This document shows, piece by piece, positions 18,725 to 27,874 of a stretch of DNA of 64,000 bases (position 1 is its first letter; the number at the start of each line of letters is the position of its first letter). Source of the DNA: Citrifermentans bremense (lineage in GTDB: Bacteria; Desulfobacterota; Desulfuromonadia; Geobacterales; Geobacteraceae); assembly GCF_014218275.1 (NCBI RefSeq), contig NZ_AP023213.1, positions 2,768,001 to 2,832,000 of the forward strand, read 5' to 3'. The notes beneath the pieces were generated by a model, which had not been told where the DNA came from, made no database searches, and worked only from the letters and a program-made list of their open reading frames with translations. The position numbers were made by a program, and so were the translations under genes.

Positions 18725-19423
18725 ATGAAACGCATGGCTGCAATCCTGGCAGGTGTGATGTTGATGTTAGGAGTCGGAACCACGGCACAAGCGCTCACCT
18801 TAACAGTTACAAGCGGAACTGACTCCAAGACAATCACAGACGGCCAAGCCGGCGACATGAGTTCCACGGAAGGCAAGATTAGAGTCTATGATATGATTGT
18901 AGGCAACTACTTGATAACAGTTGATACAGCCCTGGGATTCAGCCACCCTTACATTTCTTGGCCACAAGCCCTTCATCTGAGTGCTGCTTTCACATCAACC
19001 GCACCGGGAGGATCCCTCACATTCATACTGACTGATTCTGGCCTGTCGTTACCGAATCTGAGATCTGACTTATCGCCGAATGCCATCATGCAGTATGGGA
19101 TCGGTGGCGCCATCCAAAAAGGCGACGAAATCACCAACACCATAACTTACAGCACGAATGGCACTGATACAAATCAGCTCCCAGGACTATCCTTGATAGG
19201 CTCTGGGATGTCGTTCAAAGCAGAGGATAATGCATTGGTGGATCTGGCAAACCCCTTCACCATTAGCGAAGTCGTGACTATAGATTTTGGGCGTAATCCA
19301 GGAACCTCAAGTTTCGACGCTGCAGTAAACATCATCCCCACTCCGGAACCTGCAACCATGGTACTGCTCGGTGCAGGATTTCTTAGCCTTGCTATCTACT
19401 GCAAACGAAGGAAAAACGTTTAG
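18725..19423 (+). CDS. PEP-CTERM sorting-domain surface protein
   Basis: 232 residues from ATG 18725, preceded by GGAG; an upstream in-frame ATG is ignored because the signal peptide starts here (MKRMAAILAGVMLMLGVG, then AQA). The C-terminus is a full PEP-CTERM signal: PTPEPATMVLLGAGF, a hydrophobic helix, then CKRRKN. Known: exosortase cleaves at PEP after export and links the protein to the surface glycan. The middle of the protein has no domain I recognise; it is Thr/Ser-rich and probably beta-structured. It is the only substrate seen here and is likely expressed from the sigma-54 promoter upstream. Confidence 0.92.
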   Translation: MKRMAAILAGVMLMLGVGTTAQALTLTVTSGTDSKTITDGQAGDMSSTEGKIRVYDMIVGNYLITVDTALGFSHPYISWPQALHLSAAFTSTAPGGSLTFILTDSGLSLPNLRSDLSPNAIMQYGIGGAIQKGDEITNTITYSTNGTDTNQLPGLSLIGSGMSFKAEDNALVDLANPFTISEVVTIDFGRNPGTSSFDAAVNIIPTPEPATMVLLGAGFLSLAIYCKRRKNV

Positions 19424-19446
19424 GACGCCAGGCAACCAGCTGTGAT

Positions 19447-19476
19447 GGCGGCACTCTTTAGTGCCGCCTTTTTTTT
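19447..19476 (+). terminator. Intrinsic terminator after the PEP-CTERM gene
   Basis: GGCGGCAC / GTGCCGCC stem of eight base pairs with loop TCTTTA, followed by eight T. Confidence 0.9.
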
Positions 19477-19604
19477 ACCTAAATCAGTTGCATTAACGAT
19501 ACATGCCTTGTAAAAAAAACCGACACCCAACAGTAGCTGTAAAATATCCCGACACCCCTCTTCTGCAAGAGTACGGGGCAAACTCAGGTTTAAAAAGGAC
19601 AATC

Positions 19605-20315
19605 ATGACAGATAGCCGGTTTCTTGGGCGACTTAACTCTGCCACCTTCCAACGTACAGCGCCGTTCGCCATGTTCATGGCATTCATCGCAGTAGAAGAG
19701 GCCATACGGTTTGCAGCACAACAGCATTGGCTGAATCTTCCTGTCACACTGTTGTACTACCTGTATCCTGTGAAAACTGTCACTGTTGGGTTTCTGTTAT
19801 ACAAGTTCTTAAGTCGTTATCATGAACTGCGCTTCCAGGATCTTTGGCAACTGAGGAGCACAGTCTGTGTCGTAGTATTGGGTATTTTAACTTTCGTCAT
19901 TTGGATATCCGCGGATTGGGCCGTCACGCTTACCCCCGCCCCAGGTTTCAATCCAACAATGCTCTCGGACGGAGCAGTGAGGGTAGTAATGACGGCATTT
20001 AGGTTTGGCGGCGCCGTATTTGTCGTGCCTCTAATGGAGGAAATCTTCTGGAGGTCTTTCCTGTTACGCTACCTAGTGGACACTGACTTCGAGTCCATTC
20101 CTATCGGTTCCTTCACCTGGAGTTCCTTCATCATCTCCACAGTTTTGTTCGGGTTGGAACATCATTTTTTTGTGGCAGGCATGATAGCCGGCGTTATTTA
20201 CAGCCTGATAGTGTACAAGACAAGAAGCATTGTGCAATGCGTGTTGGCACACGCCATCACCAACCTTGCCCTCGCCTGCTATGTGCTCTACACTGGCAAA
20301 TGGTATTTCTGGTGA
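19605..20315 (+). CDS. CAAX-protease-related membrane protein (CPBP family), PEP-CTERM locus
   Basis: 236 residues from ATG 19605 (MTDSRFLGRL), preceded by AAAAGGAC; a longer frame from 19503 overlaps the terminator area and is less likely. Several membrane helices are present. The CPBP motifs are MEEIFWRSF (Glu-Glu-x3-Arg), FGLEHHFF and AHAITNLALA, the expected metal-binding Glu and His set for an intramembrane metalloprotease. Relatives sit in exosortase loci and may process sorted proteins; the substrate is unknown. It follows the PEP-CTERM gene on the same strand after a terminator, so it probably has its own promoter. Confidence 0.85.
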   Translation: MTDSRFLGRLNSATFQRTAPFAMFMAFIAVEEAIRFAAQQHWLNLPVTLLYYLYPVKTVTVGFLLYKFLSRYHELRFQDLWQLRSTVCVVVLGILTFVIWISADWAVTLTPAPGFNPTMLSDGAVRVVMTAFRFGGAVFVVPLMEEIFWRSFLLRYLVDTDFESIPIGSFTWSSFIISTVLFGLEHHFFVAGMIAGVIYSLIVYKTRSIVQCVLAHAITNLALACYVLYTGKWYFW

Positions 20316-20637
20316 AGGGATGCTCGGGATTACGGTTAAAGCTGGGGTTGAGTGAACTGTAGCAGTTTAAGTTTCTGAACCACAGATTATGCCGTACCAT
20401 TCTGGAAGTGGTGAGAAGTCTGACAAGGTTGCTGGCGTCACGCTCGACTGAAAGCGACTCTAGAACCGATACAGGTATAGTTTCATTAATTCAGAATCAG
20501 CCAGTACCTCATCAAGGTCCTGACACATAACAGGAGTTAGATGGAAACATCGGTGGAGGGCACTGCATACTCGAAGCTGTAAAAGAAGCCGACACGTCTG
20601 TGAGATCGTTGTAAAAGGATCCGACATGCGCTTGGCA
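20316..20637. other. Intergenic region with no supported gene
   Basis: 322 bases between the CAAX-protease-like gene and the small minus-strand gene. Short open frames here lack ribosome sites and recognisable products. I see no clear terminator or operator. Confidence 0.5.
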
Positions 20638-20847
20638 TCACTGGGTGTTGCACTCACCGAACATTCTTCTCTCGGGACCGTTATACATCTGGGGGTGGTT
20701 TGCGGAGCGGATGGGATCAACGCCGACGGTGACCCAACCTGTGGAGCGAAGGAATCTGGCGACAACTCCAGCCTCTATCAGACTGTCAAGCATGTAATCA
20801 TTCACGTAGTCGTAACGATTGTTTGTCCAATTCACCTGAACAAGCAT
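20638..20847 (-). CDS. Small GSU3473-like protein
   Basis: 69 residues starting MLVQVNWTNNRYDYVNDYML at ATG 20847, with GAGGAGG six bases upstream, which decides the start inside a longer open frame. Core features: RYDYVNDYMLDSLIEAG, RFLRSTGWVTVGVDPIR. This is the pattern of a small protein family common in Geobacter (GSU3473 family), of unknown function. It stands alone between a CAAX-protease-like gene and an M1-like peptidase gene. No function is assigned. Confidence 0.65.
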   Translation of the reverse strand: MLVQVNWTNNRYDYVNDYMLDSLIEAGVVARFLRSTGWVTVGVDPIRSANHPQMYNGPERRMFGECNTQ

Positions 20848-21125
20848 GCGCCCCTCCTCAACCCGCCAGTGTAACCATTCTAAAAAGACGCAAACCATAA
20901 TGCAAATATCAGGCCCCATAGGGGTCGTAACTGGGCCAGCTTCGACATACTAAACGTAAGCCAAAGGTCATAGATCGCGCTTCAATGACCGGTTCTGATC
21001 GCGATCTCATACTTTGCGCCGCAAGGTCAACCAAATGATGCGGTAAGACAGAAATGGTGGCCGCCCACCTCGATAGGAAGACAGTGGGATCTACAGAGAG
21101 AGCACTCGCTAAGCCTGTTGCAGGT

Positions 21126-23177
21126 TTAGTCTGATAAGTCTACTACGCCACCTTCTCCGGTTGCGTTACCGGTCCCCTTGGATTGAATGGCGCCAGCAGA
21201 AAAAATGACAAAACCATATTTGCCATAATGGGTAATTTTCCACGCATATTTTTTAGCTGATTCAACTGTTTCCGGCTGAAACAACGCGACAACTCCTCTT
21301 TCCGTGGAAGGCCGTTTTAGCACCACGAAAAGAAGGGTGTCCCCGCCTGCGACTGCAATTGCTGACTCATAGGCTGTTTCTACTTCCGGAGGAATGGAAG
21401 GCAGAGACAACCTCTGTGGCTTTCCGCAAAAGACGACATCGTGTGAAGCAGCCTGGTCCTGGTCCAAGGCGGATTCTACCATTACTCGCGCGTCACCTTG
21501 GGAAAGCGATGCGAGCATCGCCTTAAATATCTCGGGTTGCACCTGGCAATCTTGTGTAATGACACCGAGTAGCGACGTTGACCCTTTTAAGCTGTTTACG
21601 GTAGCAGGGATCTCTGTTGGGGAAATTATTCGAAAAATTGAGGCAGCAGGGTCAAGATGGATCCGCTTTGGTCGTGCAGACGTGAATACGGCAAACCTGG
21701 TTGCATTTTGATCTGGCACCGGCACCACCTTTTCAATTGCTCCGCTCTCCATCTCAAGCCGTAGCGGCAATCGTACCTCGAATGGAGGAGATGGCTGCAA
21801 GACGGTTCCGGTCACCAGCCATCCATCCCCCTGGCGTTTCTTCTCCACCTGTGCAAGTGAAAGACGTGGTCCACCAGGGCGGGACAGCCACGGCTCAAGC
21901 CAATGATGAAGGTCACGGCCAGCACTACGTGAGAACGCGGCAACAATATCCCGCCAGGAAGCCGAAGCATACATGCGGTCGCGAGCTAATGCCCGCAGGG
22001 CATTGAAAAACGCATCATCACCTATTTCAGAACGGATCATGTGAAACAGCATCGCTCCTTTGCCGTAACCTATTGCCCGGGAAGCAGGATCGTTGCGACT
22101 GACAAAACTTGTGAGGGGAAAATCGTTTTCAGCATTAACCAGCGAGGCGTAGTCGATCAGGAGTTGTTTGCGGTATTCCAACGCCTCGGCTGGTGACCTG
22201 CGCTCCTTTAGCAGGTAATCTGCGAGATAGGTGACGAGCCCCTCGCACCAGTTCCCCTGACTCAGGTCGACGTCTATCCCGTTACCCCACCAAGAATGCG
22301 CTATCTCATGGGGAAGACTGGTGTCGGCGATGAAGGGAAGTCTGATCACAGCCCCACCGAGAAGCGTAAAGGAGGGGAAACCATACCCCGTCGGGAAAAA
22401 GTTTTCCACGATCGCAAACTTTTCAAAAGGATAGGGACCAATGAGGTCCTGATAAAAGGACAGGTATTTCGCCGCCGCCTCCAGGTAACGAGGCGCCAAA
22501 TTGGCGTTGCTGCGGTATAGGTAGCTGTAAAGCCTGACACCAGATACCTGCCTCTCCTCGACGAGGTATGGCCCGGCACTGACAGATGGCACCCCAACCG
22601 GCCGGGACTCCTGCCAGACTGACTTAGTCACTTTCCCTGATGTTTCCCTGAGCACCCTGGCTCCGTTGGTGATGCCCTCTATGCCAGCCGGTGCGGTTAT
22701 GGTGATTTTGCGGCTCAGAGGCACCTGCGCCGGAACGGGGTACCAGTGCGACGCGCCACCCAGAAAAGTCCCCCCTGCAGTGATCGCAGCATTGACACCG
22801 TAACTTGGATCCTCACTTGCCGCAGGGCTTCGAGAAACGGGATCGTTGAACTCGGCCCGATAGTAGACCGTTACTTTTAAGCTGTCCCCTTCAGGGAGAT
22901 CCAAAACGAGTTTCCCCCGCGCAAAGTTGAAGGGGATTTCTTTGCCAGCGGCGCGAACTGACTCTACTTGCGCCGTTGCAGCCAAATCCAGCGAAACCCG
23001 ATCGGCACCATGGTCGAAAATAACGTCGCTCTGCCCCGTTACCAAGTGGCGCTCAGGCTCCAGCGAGATGGAAATCTCCTGCACCTTCACCCGTGGCCCC
23101 AGTTCGGCAGCGCCAGCCCCCCCTCCCCCAGCCATTACAAAGAGAACCATAGCACCATAGATCAATGAAAATCTCAC
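21126..23177 (-). CDS. M1-family-like zinc aminopeptidase, exported
   Basis: 683 residues if started at GTG 23177, next to an AAAGGGGGG ribosome site; an ATG at 23216 is the alternative. A signal peptide (FSLIYGAMVLFVMAGG...GAGA) is followed by a beta-rich N-terminal domain, then the gluzincin site HEIAHSWWGN with the third zinc ligand in NWCEGLVTYLADY. The usual M1 substrate motif GAMEN is replaced by GYGFPSF, so specificity or activity may differ. The C-terminal ~180 residues (after VEKKRQGDGW) are a separate domain with no recognised match. It is likely periplasmic. It stands alone and is divergent from the broken chaN. Confidence 0.8.
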   Translation of the reverse strand: MRFSLIYGAMVLFVMAGGGGAGAAELGPRVKVQEISISLEPERHLVTGQSDVIFDHGADRVSLDLAATAQVESVRAAGKEIPFNFARGKLVLDLPEGDSLKVTVYYRAEFNDPVSRSPAASEDPSYGVNAAITAGGTFLGGASHWYPVPAQVPLSRKITITAPAGIEGITNGARVLRETSGKVTKSVWQESRPVGVPSVSAGPYLVEERQVSGVRLYSYLYRSNANLAPRYLEAAAKYLSFYQDLIGPYPFEKFAIVENFFPTGYGFPSFTLLGGAVIRLPFIADTSLPHEIAHSWWGNGIDVDLSQGNWCEGLVTYLADYLLKERRSPAEALEYRKQLLIDYASLVNAENDFPLTSFVSRNDPASRAIGYGKGAMLFHMIRSEIGDDAFFNALRALARDRMYASASWRDIVAAFSRSAGRDLHHWLEPWLSRPGGPRLSLAQVEKKRQGDGWLVTGTVLQPSPPFEVRLPLRLEMESGAIEKVVPVPDQNATRFAVFTSARPKRIHLDPAASIFRIISPTEIPATVNSLKGSTSLLGVITQDCQVQPEIFKAMLASLSQGDARVMVESALDQDQAASHDVVFCGKPQRLSLPSIPPEVETAYESAIAVAGGDTLLFVVLKRPSTERGVVALFQPETVESAKKYAWKITHYGKYGFVIFSAGAIQSKGTGNATGEGGVVDLSD

Positions 23178-23300
23178 ACTCCCCCCTTTACTTATGCACC
23201 TTCCGGGCAGCCGCAAGCTCCTGCGGCGGGACGTTTTTACCTTTTTCTCGAACAGCTCTGCAGTTTCCTTTTCGACGCCATACCCAAGGGGAGAATGCAG

Positions 23301-24098
23301 ATGTCCAAAACGTTTCGTATACCAGTACTCCTGCTTTTATGCCTGTTTTTTTCCGCCCAGGCCCATGCAGGTGCCATAACCCGAGTGAGCGATCACCAGA
23401 CGGTCACCATGCAACAGTTAACGGCAAAGGCAGAAGCAGTTGATCTGGTACTGATAGGAGAGGTCCATGACAAACCTGCCGTCCACGATTTGCAACTGTC
23501 GATAATACGTTCGCTTCAGGACAAAAAACAACCGATGGCGATCGGGCTGGAGGTAATGCAGTCCAACAGCCAGCAGCAACTCGATGACTGGGTCAGCGGC
23601 AAAATGACAGAGGAGCAGTTCCAGCCTGTATTCGCGCAGAACTGGTCCTACGACTGGCGCCTGTACCGCGACATCTTCATCTTTGCACGGGACAACAAGA
23701 TCCCCCTGATCGCGCTGAACGTCCCCAAGGAGATAGTGGTAAAAGTCTCACGACAGGGGTACAAGGCGTTAAGCAAGGAGGAAATTAAAAACCTGCCCCC
23801 GGGCACCAACGCCGATCTCAACAACACGCACACCGAATTTTTAAAGCGGGCGTTGAAGCACAGACACTGCGCAACAGCGGCATGGCGATGAACCTCGCGC
23901 AGTACGTGGGACAACACCCAAAAACAAGAATGGTAGTTCTCGCCGGGATTTGGCATGCCATCAAAAACGCAGTCCCCGAACAGCTGGACCGAAAGGGCAA
24001 CAAGCTGAGCAGCGTAGTTGCCTGAGATTCAGGAGTTCAGCGGCGGAAAGGGAACTGCCGACCTGATAGACTACCTTGTCCAACTGCCGTCACAGTAA
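23301..24098 (+). pseudogene. Decayed ChaN-family (haem-binding/iron-regulated) lipoprotein gene
   Basis: The intact first part (from MSKTFRIPVLLLLC, signal peptide to AHA) shows the ChaN motif VLIGEVHDKPAVHDLQ and GLEVMQ. The frame is lost near 23855: the continuation EAQTLRNSGMAMNLAQYV and VVLAGIWHAIKNAVP lies in another frame. It breaks again near 24023 before PEIQEFSGGKGTADLID. The segment normally found between the two halves is also missing. Two frame losses plus a deletion make it a pseudogene; a truncated 197-residue product could still be made. Known family: ChaN-like proteins bind haem at the outer membrane. Confidence 0.75.
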
Positions 24099-24219
24099 AA
24101 GGGGAAAGGCCTCTACCCTGCGCCTATGAAGGCAAGGGGCCTGGGCTATGTCCTGCACGGCAGCAATACCCTATTCCCGTTACCATTTCCTTAGCAGGGA
24201 ATCCCACGCGGTAAAAACA

Positions 24220-25596
24220 TCAGAAGAGTTTGTTCCACATCACCGTGTACCCCCCGCCAGACCGACCGTTCCGAATCATACCCGACTCCCACGTATACGC
24301 GAGGTAAAAGGAGGAATCCCACAAGAAAGCGCTATCGAGGGTGATGGTACCCGCGCCTGCTTCCTTGTCTCGGAAAACCACGCGGTTTCCTCCCTCAACT
24401 GTGGCACGGTCGGCCCAGATGTAGGACCCATAAAGGCTCAGGTAAAGAAAGAAGGTAAGCTCCCGGCGGTATCCTGCGGATACAGTGGCATAGGAGGTCA
24501 CCGGTATATTGTCGTAGATGATGCCGGTGTAGTGAGGACGCACCACATCGTCGGCTTCACTCGGAAAAGAGGCTCCATTAAGGCGAAAGGCGTTAAACCT
24601 GTCCCCGTTGTTGTTGAAGGTATGACCGGCATATGCACAGTAGATGAGGCGATCCCGCTCCGACCGGCCCGGAATGCCCGCGGCACCGGCAAGGTAGCCG
24701 CTAAGCTGCAGGTAGTTGCGGTTTCCATCAAGCGTCGCGGTAGCTGATTGATCACTCCACCTGTCCCGATGCATAAAGTCCAGATCCCCTCCTGCGGCAA
24801 ATCCTTTGTGCGGCAGTTCCAGCAGGTTGCGGCGCATCGTATCATAGTGAACGCGCCCCCTGGCGCCATAGAGCATGGTGTCGCTGGGGACTGAGAGGTC
24901 AGCCGCCGTGTCACTACCCAACTTGGCATAAAAATATCCTACCCGTCCCAGCAGTTGCAGTCGCAGGTCATTATCCACCTCCAACGGGTGCACCGGAATT
25001 CGCCACCCCACCCCCATCGAGCCCAGGAGCGTTCCCCAGTAAAGAGAAGTCCCCTTCATTTCCGCGCCTTCAAGCACCTCGCTTTGCTGCACCGGGAGTG
25101 TGTAGTTCTCGAAGTGGGTGACGAGTTCGACACCCCCAAGGTTCTTGTCGTACTCCAGTTCATTCACAAAGAGGCTGACCGTATAGCGGGCGCGGTAATG
25201 TTCCTTGATACGGCGGTGGTAGAAAACAGCCACCGGCAAAGCAGTGGTCCCCCCCTGTTGCGGGGTGAGTAACGATGCCCCAAGGGTGATGGAGGTCATA
25301 TCGCTGCGATCAAGCGGAGGGATGGCGACTTTCTCACCCATGAAGACCACTTCGCCTGGCTCTCCTGCAAGAGGAGTATGGTAAATCGAAGAGCTGTCGT
25401 CCGCGCGGACACAAACCGCACAAGGCGTAGATAGAGTGAGGAAAAACAACAGCGCCATGCTGATCAGGGTGCCCCCCCTGATTGGCGAAGCCGAGCACGA
25501 GCTGTTTTGACGCCTGCCAAAGCCACCGTATCCGCTCGTCTTTTCCATTTGGAGCGCCGCTGCTGCCATCTTTAGGAAGCTTTCGGCTTTACGCAT
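24220..25596 (-). CDS. Predicted outer-membrane beta-barrel protein, unknown function
   Basis: 458 residues. ATG 25596 has a strong GGAGGGAAAAC upstream. The N-terminus is unusually long: about 45 polar residues precede the hydrophobic signal segment MALLFFLTLSTPCAVCVRA, so an internal Met near residue 47 is an alternative start. The mature part is made of alternating amphipathic strands rich in Tyr, Gly and Arg, and ends in GYTVMWNKLF with a terminal Phe, the usual BAM recognition. No ligand or family can be named. It stands between the decayed chaN gene and the SOS genes. Confidence 0.6.
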   Translation of the reverse strand: MRKAESFLKMAAAALQMEKTSGYGGFGRRQNSSCSASPIRGGTLISMALLFFLTLSTPCAVCVRADDSSSIYHTPLAGEPGEVVFMGEKVAIPPLDRSDMTSITLGASLLTPQQGGTTALPVAVFYHRRIKEHYRARYTVSLFVNELEYDKNLGGVELVTHFENYTLPVQQSEVLEGAEMKGTSLYWGTLLGSMGVGWRIPVHPLEVDNDLRLQLLGRVGYFYAKLGSDTAADLSVPSDTMLYGARGRVHYDTMRRNLLELPHKGFAAGGDLDFMHRDRWSDQSATATLDGNRNYLQLSGYLAGAAGIPGRSERDRLIYCAYAGHTFNNNGDRFNAFRLNGASFPSEADDVVRPHYTGIIYDNIPVTSYATVSAGYRRELTFFLYLSLYGSYIWADRATVEGGNRVVFRDKEAGAGTITLDSAFLWDSSFYLAYTWESGMIRNGRSGGGYTVMWNKLF

Positions 25597-25738
25597 GTTT
25601 TCCCTCCACCTGAAGTCAGCTCCTGAACCGTGAACACGCTACACTATAATGGATAAATCCTGTTGCTCAAGAAAAACTAACGCACCGGCCACAAAGGGGC
25701 ATTTTGCGACTTGACAACGCATGGTTGTCATCTGCTAT

Positions 25739-25756
25739 GGTTACCATAAGTAAACC
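25739..25756 (+). promoter_or_regulatory. LexA operator
   Basis: GGTT-AC-C-ATAA-G-TAA-ACC fits the published G. sulfurreducens LexA box GGTTN2CN4GN3ACC at every fixed position. It lies 14 bases before the lexA start and just after a TTGACA element (25711-25716), so a bound repressor would block transcription of its own gene. Confidence 0.85.
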
Positions 25757-25770
25757 AAGGGAGGATACCC

Positions 25771-26376
25771 ATGGAACAGCTAACGGAAAGACAAACAGAG
25801 GTGCTTCGGATCATCACGCAGCATCAGGAGACGTACGGCTACCCCCCTACCCTGCGCGAGATCGCAACGAAGCTCGGCATCTCGGGGACACTGGGAGTGA
25901 TGAAGCATCTGGAAGCCTTGGAGAAGAAAGGATACCTGCGTCGACAAGAGGGAAGTACGAGGGGGATAACCCTGTGCCACCAAAACCAGGCCGCAAGCCT
26001 CCCCATTGTCGGAGTGGTGCGCGCTGGTCTGCTGCATCCGGCCATAGAGGATATCGAAGGGCACTTCGCCATTGACCGCTCCCAGCTGGCGTCGGGTGGG
26101 GCTTTCTTTCTGCGGGTCAAGGGAGACTCGATGGTCCATGCCCACATCGTGGAAGGGGACCTCGCCCTGGTTCGCCCTCAACCCCATGCCTCCAACCGCG
26201 ACATAGTCGTGGCCATGGTGGAGGGGGAGGCGACGTTGAAAAGGTTCTACCGTGAAGCGGACCGCATCAGGCTGCAGCCGGAGAACCCGAACTACGAGCC
26301 GATCATCATCGAGAAGGGCAAGCAGGAGGTTTCCATAGTGGGGAAAGTTGTTGGCATCTACCGGCAGATGGAGTAG
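25771..26376 (+). CDS. lexA: SOS repressor LexA
   Basis: 201 residues. The N-terminal winged helix (LTERQTEVLRIITQHQETYG, PPTLREIATKLGISG) binds the operator. The autocleavage site is Ala85-Gly86 (VVRAG), and the catalytic pair is Ser120 (KGDSM) and Lys157 (EATLKRF). RecA-stimulated self-cleavage relieves repression of DNA-damage genes. The operator lies 14 bases upstream. Downstream are a DUF6504-like gene and dinB on the same strand, spaced so closely that they form one SOS operon. Confidence 0.95.
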   Translation: MEQLTERQTEVLRIITQHQETYGYPPTLREIATKLGISGTLGVMKHLEALEKKGYLRRQEGSTRGITLCHQNQAASLPIVGVVRAGLLHPAIEDIEGHFAIDRSQLASGGAFFLRVKGDSMVHAHIVEGDLALVRPQPHASNRDIVVAMVEGEATLKRFYREADRIRLQPENPNYEPIIIEKGKQEVSIVGKVVGIYRQME

Positions 26377-26380
26377 TTTG

Positions 26381-26626
26381 ATGCAGCCCGTTGCCGAAAG
26401 CATCAGAGTCGCCGCTATCTTCACTCCCGGGACACAGATCAAGCCGGTATGGTTCGAGTGGCGCTGCCGCAAGCACGCGATTGCCGCGACCTCCTACTTC
26501 TGGAAGGACTCCCTCGGCGCCGCGACGCGGCTGCACTTCGCGGTAAGCGACGGCAGCAATCTCTTTGAGCTCATGTTCGACACCTCCGATCAGAGCTGGA
26601 CATTGGTGGGAGTCGAGGCGCAGTAG
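26381..26626 (+). CDS. DUF6504-like small protein between lexA and dinB
   Basis: 81 residues from ATG 26381 (MQPVAESIRVAAIF), four bases after the lexA stop. The pattern of a proline near PVWFEW, TSYFWKD, LHFAVSDGSNLFELMFD and WTLVGVEA resembles DUF6504 proteins, which in other bacteria neighbour Y-family polymerases. The function is unknown. Its place inside the SOS operon suggests a role with error-prone repair. The family call is from pattern memory and is only moderately sure. Confidence 0.6.
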   Translation: MQPVAESIRVAAIFTPGTQIKPVWFEWRCRKHAIAATSYFWKDSLGAATRLHFAVSDGSNLFELMFDTSDQSWTLVGVEAQ

Positions 26627-26638
26627 CCGGATCGAGAC

Positions 26639-27868
26639 TTGGAACAAAACCGCATCATCCTACACATCGATATGAACGCCTTCTTCGCCTCGGTGGAACA
26701 GCAGTCGAACCCGGCGCTTTCAGGCAAGCCCGTCGCCGTGATAGGTGCGGCAAAGCGAACCATTATCACCACCTGTTCCTATGAAGCGCGCGCTTTCGGG
26801 GTCAAGACCGGCATGAACAGCTGGGAGGCACGCCAAAAATGCCCCCAGCTCATCTTCGTGGTCGGCAACAACCGCAAATACAGCTACACCTCGAAGCAGA
26901 TTATCGCCATCATGCGGCAGTACACCCCGCAGGTAGAGGTATTCTCCATAGACGAAGCATTCCTAGACGTCACCGCAAGCCTCTCGCTCTTCGGCTCCGC
27001 AGAGAAGATCGCCCATCTCATCAAGCTGCAGATCAGGGAACGTTTCGGCCTCACCTGCTCGGTGGGGATAGCCCCGAACAAACTGCTGGCCAAGCTTGCC
27101 TCCGACATGCAAAAGCCCGACGGACTGACCATAATCGAGCCGGAAAAGGTGGCCCAGGTAATGGAACGCCTGCCGATCCAGGCGCTTTGCGGCATCGGCG
27201 CGAAGATGCAGCAGCACTTGACCAAATTCGGCATCAAGACCTGTGGAGAACTCGGGAGGTTTCCGGTCGAGACACTGAGGAAGCATTTCGGCGTAACCGG
27301 GGAAAGGCTTCATTTCATGGGGCTCGGGGTGGATGACTCGCCTGTTGTCCCTGAAGACGAGGCAGAAGAGGTCAAAAGCGTCGGCCACAGTACCACCTTG
27401 GACCGCGACATAACGGACCGCAGCGAGATTCTGCTCCAACTGCTGCAGCTCTCAGAGATGGTGGGAAGGCGCGCCAGGAAGTACCAGGTTACTGGTCGAA
27501 CCGTCACTCTCACCGTCCGCTATGCCGACTTCACCACATTCTCCAAGCAGCAAAGCCGCGGAGACTACACCAACAACAGCGAGGAGATCTACCGGGCTGC
27601 GGTGAAGATCCTGGACACCCTGGACCTGACGCAACCGGTCCGGCTCCTGGGCGTTAAGATCACCAACCTGAGACACCACACCGAACAGTTGCCGCTTTTT
27701 GCCGAGGAACGCAAAAAGGCGCTCGTTGCGAGCGCCATGGACGATGTGAATAACAAGTTCGGAGATTTCGCCGTCACCTTTGGGAGCCTTATCGGCAAAG
27801 AAAAAGGGGCGAAGGTGATCTCGCCCGCGTGGAGGCCGGAAGGCGTCAGGAACGTCGACGCCGACTGA
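26639..27868 (+). CDS. dinB: DNA polymerase IV (Y family)
   Basis: 409 residues from a TTG start at 26639, with GGATCGAG upstream. Palm motifs: ILHIDMNAFFASVEQ (first metal site) and FSIDEAFLDVTAS (second). The helix-hairpin-helix thumb region follows (LCGIGAKMQQHLTKFGI), then the little finger domain with QLPLFAEE, which may be the beta-clamp-binding motif. It performs translesion synthesis. It is last in the SOS operon behind the LexA box. The end is seven bases from the convergent diadenylate-cyclase gene. Confidence 0.95.
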   Translation: MEQNRIILHIDMNAFFASVEQQSNPALSGKPVAVIGAAKRTIITTCSYEARAFGVKTGMNSWEARQKCPQLIFVVGNNRKYSYTSKQIIAIMRQYTPQVEVFSIDEAFLDVTASLSLFGSAEKIAHLIKLQIRERFGLTCSVGIAPNKLLAKLASDMQKPDGLTIIEPEKVAQVMERLPIQALCGIGAKMQQHLTKFGIKTCGELGRFPVETLRKHFGVTGERLHFMGLGVDDSPVVPEDEAEEVKSVGHSTTLDRDITDRSEILLQLLQLSEMVGRRARKYQVTGRTVTLTVRYADFTTFSKQQSRGDYTNNSEEIYRAAVKILDTLDLTQPVRLLGVKITNLRHHTEQLPLFAEERKKALVASAMDDVNNKFGDFAVTFGSLIGKEKGAKVISPAWRPEGVRNVDAD

Positions 27869-27874
27869 TCCCTG

